Source: Phlyctochytrium arcticum (lineage: Eukaryota; Chytridiomycota; Chytridiomycetes; Chytridiales; Chytridiaceae). Taken from it: DNA of 64,000 bases. Position numbers and translations under genes: made by a program. The notes under the pieces were generated by a model that was not told where the DNA came from, did no database searches, and was given only the letters and a program-made list of their open reading frames with translations. Within the stretch, counting starts at the first letter, position 1, and the number at the start of each line of letters is the position of its first letter. Positions 24,142 through 33,366 of this stretch are shown one piece after another. The DNA lies in contig JAHLKI010000003.1 of assembly GCA_025602905.1 (NCBI GenBank), positions 620,001 through 684,000 of the forward strand, given 5' to 3'.

Positions 24142-24413
24142 GACACGCGGGTAGGGCGGTAGTGAGGGTACGGGTGGTAGTGTAATTTGTAGGATAAGAA
24201 TGTGGAAGAGAGAGGGTAGAAGTCTTTTTTGGGAAGGGCAATGCAATGGTCAAATGGGTTTGTTGATTGTGATTGGCACGATCATGATTTGGCTAGCGGG
24301 ACTGTTTGGCTCGCCAGCTGCCAACTTTGCCAAGCCACACCGTAATCTGGACGAGTGCAAAACGTGATTTGCAAAATCATGATTCTGATTTGGAGCTGCA
24401 GCCAAACGCGTCC

Positions 24414-25362
24414 TTAACAATGCCCATGCATTTTTGTTGGTTATGGTGATGTTGGTTACTGCCCCAACAATGTTCATCTTGCTATCTCTAATGACTCGTT
24501 CAAGGTCTTTAGCAATCCATTCGGCGTCGTGACTCTGCCCACAGGTGGCAACAGATTGCAAGAAGAAAGACTTCTGTGGGGGAAACGTTGCCATGTAGTT
24601 GATAATGCTCTCGCCGCAAACATTGGTCCAAGCATCTGAGATGAGACACGCTCTTTGGGAAGGCGATTGGAGGAACTGGTTACAATGGGCCTTGACCTTA
24701 TCGTGGCACTTGTCGAGTAGCGCATTACCCAATTGCCTATGGCTTGGGAGTATGTCAGATCCTGGACGGAGCACGTCAATTGCGGCTTTGAGGCTGGGAT
24801 CCTCGACTCGTTCAAAAGCGGTGCCCGTTACATAGAAATGCATCGCAAGATGCTCCTGGAATGCAGCTTTGGTTGACGGTGCCACCTTTGGCAACAAATA
24901 TGCCTTCATCAACGGTTGCTGGCTAGACCCGCTAGAAGAGCTTGCTGCAGCCCTGGTGGTTGAAGTAACGAGCCCGGACGGTTGCTTCCTAGGCGTCGCT
25001 GCAGCCCTGATGTTTGGAGTAAACCCCCCAGCTGTCCTCTGCTTCTTCTTGTAATGAACTTCCTCGATCCACGTACGCGACTCGCCCAAGGATAGCAGAT
25101 GGGTCAAGAAAACAGAACATTTCTGTAAATGGGCTTTGACATACTCCAACTTACTGAACCTGCCCAACTGGGTGAGACAATGTTTGCAAATAACATGTGT
25201 CTACTTATGAGCTGAGGGATTGTTGGAGAAATCTGCCCAAACTGGGCTTAATTGTTTGTTGTGTTCAGTTGAGGTGCTACTGCATGCTCCAGCTGATGAT
25301 GTACCAATATCCAGACCAAGATCTCGGATGGCTTCATTGTCAGAAGGATGTTCCGTGGCCAT
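24414..25362 (-). pseudogene. hAT transposase, N-terminal half with BED-type zinc finger
   Basis: The ATG at 25362 opens MATEHPSDNEAIRDLG. A BED-like finger follows: VWADF, then CKHCL and KAHLQKC. It is interrupted by an in-frame TAG at 25201-25203 between AHK and THVICKHC. Then come a Ser-rich linker, ISDAWTNVCGESIINYMA (first catalytic Asp) and VTNITITNKNAWALL, where other hATs have a DNA motif with the second Asp. The half ends at the TTA target site of the PIF/Harbinger insertion. The downstream half lies at 12690-13837. The TAG and the insertion inactivate the gene. Confidence 0.85.
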
Positions 25363-25606
25363 TGTGAGAATTTGTTGTGGTAGATCTCTACTTGAATGTT
25401 GTTGTGAATCTCGAGATTCTCTCAGAGTTTTCCCGCCAAAAATTCAGCATTATTATTTTGAAAAGTTGAGTCACCGGTGTGGCTGAGTCACACCTGCTTA
25501 TGTAAGTACTAAAACCTGACTCTCACTGTTTCACAACTTGTTTTGGACTGTCAGGTTTTTTTCAGAACCTGACCTAAACCTGACCCTTGCCATCCCTGCT
25601 GGGAAC

Positions 25607-26261
25607 ATACTTGCTCAGACGTCGGAGGCTTGTAAGGCAAATGTTGATCAAAATCATGTATCCAGACCATCATCAAGTCAATGAAGCAAATCAAATTGAT
25701 TCTCAAATGTTCCCAACATTAGAAGTTTTGATGACGCGCGTGAACAAGAACGCAAAGCAGAAAGGATGCGCTGTCTCCCAGCATGGTTCAAAGCCGACGA
25801 TTTTCTACTTGGAATGTAAGAATCGGGGGGAAAATTGCGCAAAAAAAACGGAAGCGCTCAAGACATCCGCAGATGAAAAGGAACCGAGAAATAGGACCTG
25901 TGTCGGATGCGATTGCCCTTACGAGGAATATGCTGCACAGGACATGCGAGGGCTGAAAGGCCCGATAGGATTCTGGCATCTTTGGTCGTCAAAACACGAG
26001 CATAATCATGTACTTTGGCAGACAGTCATGTTTTTGGAGTATCAAAAACTTTCCAACTGCCGTATGGCATATTTGAGGCCTCATGCCAGGACATCCATCA
26101 ACGAGCAGCTAGTCTCTTTTCGAACAACGTTTCCTGGACACCCGGTCTTTGATAAAGACATTTACAATTTTCGGGCTGCTGAAAGAAACCATGCCAAGCA
26201 AGGCCGGACTGATGTTGAGATGATCTGCAAGAGCACAATAGCCAATATGATTGCCACTTGA
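25607..26261 (+). pseudogene. FAR1/MULE-like N-terminal DNA-binding ORF (host of the hAT element)
   Basis: Directly right of the hAT duplication an open frame encodes KGCAVSQHGSKPTIFYLEC, then a Cys-rich block (CVGCDCPYEEYA), W at HLWSSKHEHNHVL, and a helical end. C...C...W...HNH is the layout of the FAR1-type DNA-binding domain found at the N-terminus of many MULE transposases. No catalytic DDE domain follows before 26.9 kb, so this is a fragment or a stand-alone domain. Its 5' end appears to lie left of the hAT (11698-12080). The MULE at 55395-57250 lacks a visible N-terminus of this kind, but I cannot show they belong together. Confidence 0.55.
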
Positions 26262-26928
26262 CGGCTGCCAACGGCAAATTAACCCTTCTATACTTCGCAC
26301 ATGCTGAGAGTATTAAGGGTGCAGTTGGGTGTGGACCACATTCAAACAAAGTCGGTTGGTCGCGTTTTGGGTCACACAGGTCGGACGTCTGTCCGAAGGC
26401 CATTATTAAAATCACCAAAATAAGATTTGTTTTCTCAATATTTAATGAATTTCCACTCAGAAAAGCTGCTCGGGTAGCTCTCAGTCTCCTCTACAATTGT
26501 ATCCAATATTTTTTTTGAAATTATGTTGGTCAGGATGGCATTGATGTGCATTACTTCCATGTATCGTGTGTTTTGTCCAGCGCGTTTTGGACGGGCTGGA
26601 CGGGGTCACGCGACCTCCATTAATTGACCTCGCAAAATATCTGTGCATATATTCAGGAAAGTCCAGCAAAATTGCACATTTTTTCAGGAAAGTCCAGCGA
26701 AATTGCACGGTATTAAGCACAAAATTGCAGTAATTTTACCGTTCAGAGCAGGAAATTTTACTTAATTGAGACACATTAGCGCTGGCTTCCACACTCCGCT
26801 CACTCCGCTGGACGCACGTTTGGCTGGACTTTGAAGTTTTGTTTCAACCTGTTTGCAAACATTAGCTTGACATTCACCAACAACTAACAATTGACTATTC
26901 GCTTTCTTCTTTACTTCAACGCTTCAAA
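26262..26928. other. non-coding stretch before Crypton 1
   Basis: AT-rich, with no gene. The right part (about 26780-26860) has CACTCCGCTCACTCCGCTGG. Its core TCCGCTCACTCC also occurs, inverted, upstream of Crypton 2 (near 29842-29853), so it is probably the Crypton 5' region. Confidence 0.5.
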
Positions 26929-28955
26929 ATGGCCGGCCCTCGCGCCCGTAGGCAACCTGCTGGGTCTAGGAGAGCAGCCCAGCCGCTACTGGCTACTGCA
27001 ACCCTTATGGGCCTATTGCCTCAGCACACTCCTCCACTTCTCCAACCGCTTGTTACTCCTGCTTCACCTACACTCTCACAACCTGCCACTGTTCCTCCTG
27101 TTGCTGCTACGACTGATTCTGTCTTGGGCCCTGGAGAAGTACCCGAGTCATCTTCCTATACCGCAGAATTAATGAGGGCCATGGGAGTAAGTGCAGCCTC
27201 TCATTCCCAGGGCGCAGCATTCAATGCTGCCCTGGAGCTAGCCATGGAACAATCAATTGCTCGCACTTACCAAACGGCGGAGGAGGGCCGCCGCAAAATA
27301 CCATCTCCCAGTACTTACCCAAGCAGAAGGAATTTTTAAAATGGTGCAACAAGTTCCCGGAACCAGGTAGGTATATCTTCAATGAAAACAAGCTTCACTT
27401 GTTCTGGGAAGGAGAAGTTATTGGCCCTGCCCGCAAGAGGCGGAAGACGACGAAAGGAAAAGAGCCAGCTACTGAAGACTCCGAGAAACAAATCGGAAGA
27501 TCAACTGTCACAGCCTACATCTATGCCATGGTGGCATTGTGGACTTTTCAAAAACATCAAAGAATGAACAATTACAACAATCCAAATGGTGAGAACGTCA
27601 AGCAACTCCTCATCAACACGGTCGGCAAGGAGGCCCAGGTCAAACGTACCAATTTTGAGGACAGAGGGATAGGTACCATTCTTGATGGCTACAGCACCGT
27701 CACCGAGATGATCGACGTTGTTAATACTTTTTTCAATGCCAAGAACCGTGTCAATAAGAACATGTGCAACGCGTTGTCCTTTTTACTATGTCTTTATGGC
27801 CTGCTGCGTGGGGAGTCCACTCCATTGATGGAGTTGCCCGATCTTTTTTGCATCAAGCTTGACCGCCAGGGATTCACTGAATGTCATGCGCTGGTTATGG
27901 TACTTCGTCAAGGCAAAACCACAACAAACCAGTTGCTTGCGAAGTGCCGAGGTGCAAGTCTGCGCTCACGGCACTCTAGGGTTGTATTTCTTTTTTCGCT
28001 GGCACATTGATGGCGAACAATTTCCAAGCTTTGAAACTAGTGAGAAGTGGTACCTCACTAAGGTACTGAAAGGCCACAGCACGGATACCACCAGCGAAAT
28101 TTCCTACTCGACCCAATTCCATGCAGTCACGGGGGCATTCGATGTCGCTGGAGTCAAGAGAAAGAAAAAAACGCACGCTGGAAGAGGTTCAGGGGCGCGC
28201 ATGGCAGAGCTGGCAGGTGCCACCGAATCGTCTATTCGTCGTCTTGGTCGATGGACCAATAACGGCGCATTGGAGAAATGCTACCTTAGCGCCATGCCAC
28301 GAGAGGAAATGAGAACGCTGTCTGAGTTTGGGCCCCAAATTGGGGGATTTTATCTACCTAGAGCTGCCGTGGTTCCACCTCTTGAGTGACAACGATTTAT
28401 ATTTCCAGACCTGGAGATTTGGCTTGGCAAAATGGACCGCAACGAGTGTAAGGTCAATCTAGCCGGCTGGGGATTCTTGAGACTGCTTGTATATCTTAGA
28501 ACAGTGATCTTGCAAGACTCTGTTCTCCTGAGAAAGATTTATCCCAATCATGTTATCTGGGGCCATGCCATATTTTCCAACCCGCTTTACATTGACTTTG
28601 CCAATAGCCTCACCCATGCGATGGAAACCGAAACGGACCCAACGGAACTTTGTCTGCAGCAAGCATGCCTGCCCTGACTGCCCGCATGGACAACATGCAA
28701 AACCAGATAATGTCGGAATTTCGCAGTCACCAAGGCACGATGCTCCAGCAAATGCAGCAGATGGCTCAAAATTTTGCGGATCTGACCTCCGGGCGTGCCA
28801 AAATGACCATTAGTGCCCAAATCAACAATATGAGCATTGCTCTCAACAACGGAGGCAGCGGCAGCAGCACCGCACCGCTTCCTTGCAGCTGCAGTGCATC
28901 ACATCACTCCACTCCCCGCTCTGTCCCTCAAAGCGTTTCCGTGATTGCGACGTGA
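26929..28955 (+). pseudogene. Crypton tyrosine recombinase (copy 1)
   Basis: Cryptons move with a tyrosine recombinase related to the yeast Ndc10/CBF3 fold. The ATG at 26929 opens MAGPRARRQPAGSRRAAQ. A core-binding region follows with YLPKQKEFLKWCN-like text and ENKLHLFWEGE. The catalytic part has LLRGESTPLMELPDL (first Arg), HAGRGSGARMAEL (HxxR) and GRWTNNGALEKCYL (candidate nucleophile Tyr), then GFYLPRAAVVPPLE. A GTGACA...TTCCAG intron at about 28388-28410 leads to the C-terminal block EIWLGKMDRNECKVNLAGWG, ending in a Met/Gln-rich coiled segment to 28955. Frames change near 27310, 27920 and 28660. Some may be introns, but the last two look like lesions. Confidence 0.7.
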
Positions 28956-28964
28956 CGGCTGCCA

Positions 28965-29617
28965 CATCCAGTAGTCGACGAGGCAAATGAGGTCATCGGT
29001 GGAGTAGGTGTTGAGAAGAGTGCCAATGCCAGCATCGTGAAGATGCTTCTCTGCCAGTTTTGCTTTTTGTTGTTGGAAACTTGCTACAAGCTTCTTGATG
29101 GTGAGGCTGGTGGGGTGAGGAAGGTTTTGGACTTTGGTGGCCAGTCGCTGCTGCCAAAGGTCAACAGCTGCGGCTAGGTAGATGCTGATTGTCGAGTATG
29201 TGATGGCGTTTCAACAAACTGAAGAAAGAGAAGGAGCTTCCCTTCGGTGACGATGGTTCCGTTGGCGTACTTTCTGTCGGCACACCATTTCTCCCAGTTG
29301 GCAATCTTGGGACGATACGCGTTGGCCGTGTTTTTGTTGTGATTCGCGATTTGCTGCTTGTGAGTTTCCAGTTGGGCAGTGAATTTGGGATCTCCCGAGA
29401 CGGGTGGTGGGGCCGGAGCCGCTTTGCGGGCGGGCTTGGTCTGCTTCTTCTTGCGGATGGGGGAACTTCCGGGTTCACCGGGATGCTGATGGGTGTTGCT
29501 GCCGGACGGAGCTGAGGCAAATGACACTGGCACAGGCAGGTAAGAAGATTGCAGGATGGAGGTTCTTCCCACTCTGGGGGAACTGGCAGGAGGTGCGATT
29601 TGGTTGTTGGAAGACAT
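28965..29617 (-). pseudogene. Crypton recombinase (copy 2), N-terminal half only
   Basis: From the ATG at 29617 (MSSNNQIAPPASSPRVGRTS) the minus strand has a Pro-rich, basic linker. The core-binding domain follows: ANAYRPKIANWEKWCADRKY and TIVTEGKLLLFLQ. After an apparent intron near 29180 it continues YLAAAVDLWQQRLATKVQNL and GIGTLLNTYSTDDLICLVDY. It stops at about 28965, next to the C-terminus of copy 1 on the other strand. The catalytic R, HxxR and Tyr are absent. The two copies differ in sequence, so this is not a simple inverted duplication. Confidence 0.65.
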
Positions 29618-29721
29618 TGTTTATGTTGGAGTGTGGGAGTTTGTTGATAGATCTGGTGTGATGGGGTCTGCCGGCGCAGAGTCTCCCTTTAAAGAGGACA
29701 GACGGGGGCAGGACTCGGAAG

Positions 29722-30080
29722 CAGACTTTGCGTTCGAGAGCAAGCGGATTATCCTACCCTCCATTATAATATTTTGCATTATTTGCAATCATTTGCATAT
29801 CATTGTGGCAGATTCGCCACTGAGTTGAGTTTTGGCCAACGGAGTGAGCGGACTTTGCATTTCGGCATTTCGAAACATTTTAAAACCATGAACCAGGCAT
29901 TCCGAAAGGCAGACTTTACATCTGAGAGCAAGCGGACTACTGTACCGTCTAGATTATCATTTCATGCATACATGGTGTTTGGTATCAATTGCGATGGGTT
30001 GCATATCATCGTGGCAGATTTGCCACTGACTTTGCTGGCGGACTTTGAATTTCTGAAACGGAGACCTACCAGAATGGCTA
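29722..30080. repeat. diverged direct repeat, about 190-bp unit, twice
   Basis: GCAGACTTTGCGTTCGAGAG at 29722 corresponds to GCAGACTTTACATCTGAGAG at about 29911. Both are followed by AGCAAGCGGA and later by TTGCATATCATYGTGGCAGA. The two units are old and lie upstream of Crypton 2, so they may be its 5' non-coding region. Confidence 0.6.
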
Positions 30081-30309
30081 ATTTGGCCGGTTTCAGATCC
30101 GTGGCCTCAATTAGAGGTCACAGAATTTTGATTAGGGGTGACAAGTGGCTTGCAAAATGGCCATTGTAAGTTGATTGCAAGCGTTTAATACGGCCAGCCA
30201 ATTATCACCCCAAGTGGCTGGTATTGGGTGACCTTTCAAAACGCGTGTTCTGAGAGTTGGGGTAAGTTGTTTTCATGTAGGTCGTCCCCAACATGTACTG
30301 ATTTTGCGC

Positions 30310-30530
30310 ACAACTTAATTTTGCCTTATCAGATGCAAACACTATACTTTGCATATGGCATTTCGCTGAAAATGGTACTGCGCAACTGCAACGCAAGTAC
30401 CCGAAAGTCACCAAAGAAGAGAAGTCCCAAGTGCAAAATCTGTGGCTGAAAGTTGCTGGCGCACTGACTCCAGACGCGTACGAAACAGCAGTTATTGATA
30501 TGAGTGTGGTACTTAGATGACAAATTTCCG
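30310..30530 (+). pseudogene. possible MULE transposase relic
   Basis: One frame reads ILCIWHFAENGTAQLQRKYP, then KVTKEEKSQVQNLWLKVAGA. The LCIWH pattern followed by a charged helix is seen in MULEs just after the second catalytic Asp. No other catalytic block is visible, and a TGA follows at about 30518. Only a weak assignment is possible. Confidence 0.3.
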
Positions 30531-32702
30531 CGGATAAGAATGTACATCGAGGACACTTGGCTTGTCCACCACAAACGGTTTGTGAAGTTCTGGACCAGTT
30601 GATTTCTAACTTTGGGGCTTTGAGTGGGCGACTTTTTAAAAGTTTTTGATTCATTGGAAACCTGTCTGCTCAAGTAAATCACGGACACCGCCAATGCACT
30701 TGAGGTCGAGCAACCCCAAATATCTTCAAAGATGCGAGCTGTTCGGATGCACATAGAACATCTCAAAACAGTGGTGTCAAACATAGACTTCAACAATCAT
30801 ATTTGCTCCGCAATTGCCGAGGCCGATACCCAGGGCCCCCTGCCGGACTGCCAATGCACTAGTGTTGGCCTCCCCTGTGCCTTTCACATCAGATTCGACC
30901 ACGGCAGGATTATTCCCATTTCCAGTATCCACCCAGCGTGGCGGTACAATCCGCACAACAACGCTTTGGAGGTTTACAAGACTCCAGACACGTTGAGCTC
31001 GCATAGCTCGTCAAAATTCTGATTACCTCAGCGAGGCTGGTATGTTCCTTTTGGTCAAAAAGGCAGTTGTGCGCTGGGCCACCCTGAGCCGTGACCTTTT
31101 AAGGGGGGGACCTTTTCTTGTCATGAGTCTTCTGTTGACTCACCCATTAACAACACAGCCACCCGACCCTGCGGTGGAACCTGCCTAAGCTGCTGCCCAC
31201 CTGCCCACAATCATGCACAATACCAGGCAAGACAACGGAGGATGAAGACAAATGACAACAAAAGACAAAGGACAAAAAAGAAACACAAAGACCGAATTTT
31301 CCCATGGCAACAAAGATAAAGACTGGACCTCCACGCACATCCCACGGTTAAAGAACCACCGGCCCCTCTCACTGGCCATAGAGTCAGATTGAGCCAGGCC
31401 AGCATGGAATGGAGAGATCAAAGTTGTTAATGCCCTGGTGCGCCCTGCGCCTGGGGGTATGCTCTGGTTTAAATTTATGAATTCTGAAGTCAACCCATGT
31501 ACGATACAAATTCAAATATGTTGGAGCAAAGTTTAACAAACTCTGATGACGGATGGCAAAAATGTCGAAAGAAGCTTAACTAAAACATAAAGATTGAATT
31601 TTTGAATTACAGGGCAAGTGGTGAACGTGAAAAGGAACGCCACTAGAGAGAGGAGACGTGTCTGTTTCCCAATAATTTGATTTGTCCATGGGCACGGAAT
31701 AGTTTAGAAGCTAAGAGCGGCATACCTCCAATAATGGCAGAGTTGGAGTTCCTGAAGTGGTAGGCAGGAGAAGGGAGCGTCAGCATGGACAGAATAGGAT
31801 GTAAATCAAAAATAAGATAAATTTTAGAGGATTTCCCTTGGTCCTCATATTACATGAAGAAGTACAAAACATATGTTCATTGCATTCTCTTCAAGTCCCT
31901 CTTCCAAGACATGTTGAAATCCAAAAAGAGGGACCACAGCTGCAACATGGACATGGAACAAGAGGGGGGTGTAAAGAGCAAATGTTCGGGAACGGAATGG
32001 ATTTGAATAAAAAGTGAAAATATGAAAATTTGGGGAACATCAACATGGGATAAAAAATTCTTAAAAAATTCTTGAAATTCAGGAAATCAGCAAATTTAGT
32101 GAAGAAATGGGTTTTGTAAGTGGATAGGGTGACTGTGCCGAGCCCAAGGACCGCGCCACAAACCGTAACACCTGAAACATTTTGTCACAAACCCCCCCAG
32201 GGCATTAGTGCTTGATAAGGATAAATGCCGCCTATAGTCTTTTCCCATTTTTTTTGTTTTTTGTTTTGTATATGAGACTTACTCCGATCGACCTGGAATT
32301 GCACAGTCTGTTTTCGACCGGTTTTTACAGATACTGTTCTATGTGAGGTCCCTTGCATATCTTACCCGTCTTCATCTTTATGATGTAGCATCTGATTTCT
32401 CCACCCCCACGTTTTCCAATACAATAGGCTTAACTTTTTTTGCATTGGGGCTGAGGGGCTGAAACGTTAAAGTGTTGCTGAATACATATGTTGAATTCAT
32501 TTGCCCAGCGGGTTGCTCTGCCTCGAAGGTGTGCATTAAGTTCTTCACATGGTAAGGACCTCCAATATACAGAATGATACTTTTCAATGCAGGGTAAAAA
32601 TGTATTAAAAGTGATGCTGAAGAAGACAAAATGTATAAGAAAATACTGGAAAGAGACACGAAAAACACGACAGAGAAAGATGCGTACAAACGCGTGTGAA
32701 CT
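30531..32702. other. long stretch without a recognisable gene
   Basis: Short ORFs on both strands (for example 30732-31022 plus and 31185-31493 minus) show no family signature and no promoter or intron support. Composition is AT-rich between 31.5 and 32.3 kb. I see no terminal repeats. The stretch ends at the stop codon of the minus-strand gene of unknown family. Confidence 0.5.
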
Positions 32703-33075
32703 TCATTCTTCCTCCCCATCGTTGTCCCCGTCTGCAGTGGAGTCCCCAGCTCCTTCTGCCTCAACCTCCATGCTAGTGCAAGCCAGGTTTTTCACCGAGT
32801 TCTTGAAGCGTGGCACGCCTACCTCTTCCAACAGATGCTCGCACAGGGAATTCTGGAATGCATCGCGGTGACACTCAGGTATCTTGTCACAGACTAATGC
32901 ATCCACCGTGAGCCATTCTGTGACAAGTACTTTGCCAGTGCTGGTAGCGGGTGGTGTGACGGGAGTAGCAGGGGTGGTAGACTTGTTGGGCGTACTGGGT
33001 GGTGTAGTGGGAGTAGTGGGTATGATGCGCTGATTGGGAGTAGCTTTGTTGGTGAGAATAATGCGCCTATTGGGA
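32703..33075 (-). pseudogene. unknown large gene, C-terminal part after the retrotransposon
   Basis: The minus-strand frame reads a Thr/Pro-rich repeat (ATPNRRIILTNKATPNQRII), then TSTGKVLVTEWLTVDALVCD, and an acidic end GDSTADGDNDGEEE. It continues exactly the frame of the part at 38384-41153 when the retrotransposon and one GTAGC are removed. The Thr/Pro repeats bridge the junction (TRIVLISSAT then PNRRIILTN), so the insertion hit a low-complexity linker. Confidence 0.7.
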
Positions 33076-33080
33076 GTAGC

Positions 33081-33336
33081 TAAAACAGGACTCGTTGGTT
33101 CAGTGTTGTTGGGCTTAACTTATGTCTTAGTAAAATTCAATGGGTAGAATAAAGCCAGAGAAAAGCAGGGGATGTCCAGAGGACCAAGACTATATACAGG
33201 GGAAGACTATGTACGAAAGGCTACCGCTAACTATCAGATGAAAAGGACGGTCAACGGCATAGTAATAGGAACGCGTACACGACGCGCGACGCGTGAAGCA
33301 CAGATGTAAACATACTGACTAGCTCAGCTTGTCACA
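33081..33336 (-). repeat. 3' LTR of the chromovirus
   Basis: 256 bp. In element orientation it begins TGTGACAAGC and ends CCTGTTTTA. It matches the other LTR except at about four sites. A purine-rich tract lies just upstream in element orientation (33337-33346). Confidence 0.93.
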
Positions 33337-33346
33337 CTCCTCCACT
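33337..33346 (-). promoter_or_regulatory. polypurine tract
   Basis: In element orientation AGTGGAGGAG sits directly before the 3' LTR, the expected place for the plus-strand DNA primer. Confidence 0.7.
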
Positions 33347-33366
33347 AAAGAATGAATGAATGAGTG

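Larger units (their letters stand above)
13838..24413. mobile_element. PIF/Harbinger element inserted in the hAT transposase
   Basis: The left end GGGCGCGTTTG at 13838 and the right end, reverse complement GGACGCGTTTG, at 24413 form imperfect terminal inverted repeats, followed inside by further AT-rich similarity (ATCATGATTT, CAAATCACG). TTA lies directly outside both ends (13835-13837 and 24414-24416), the 3-bp duplication typical of PIF/Harbinger. It carries the usual two convergent genes, a Myb/SANT-like gene (plus) and a DDE transposase (minus). Its 10.6 kb length is explained by the 7.5 kb IS3-like insertion at 14989-22458; alone it would be about 3.1 kb. Confidence 0.92.
12081..25598 (-). 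mobile_element. hAT element with 8-bp target duplication, carrying nested insertions
   Basis: The left end reads CAGGGATGGC at 12081 and the right end is its exact reverse complement at 25589-25598. Both ends continue with copies of the motif AACCTGAC. CTGGGAAC flanks the element on both sides (12073-12080 and 25599-25606), the 8-bp duplication expected for hAT. CAGGG is a common hAT terminus. The transposase is on the minus strand in two halves (24414-25362 and about 12690-13837) because a PIF/Harbinger element sits inside. Without that insertion the hAT would be about 2.9 kb, a normal size for the superfamily. Confidence 0.93.

Noticed and set aside
31147..31493. overlapping minus-strand ORFs
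   Set aside because: They are short, shadow one another, and lack any recognisable motif or splice signal.
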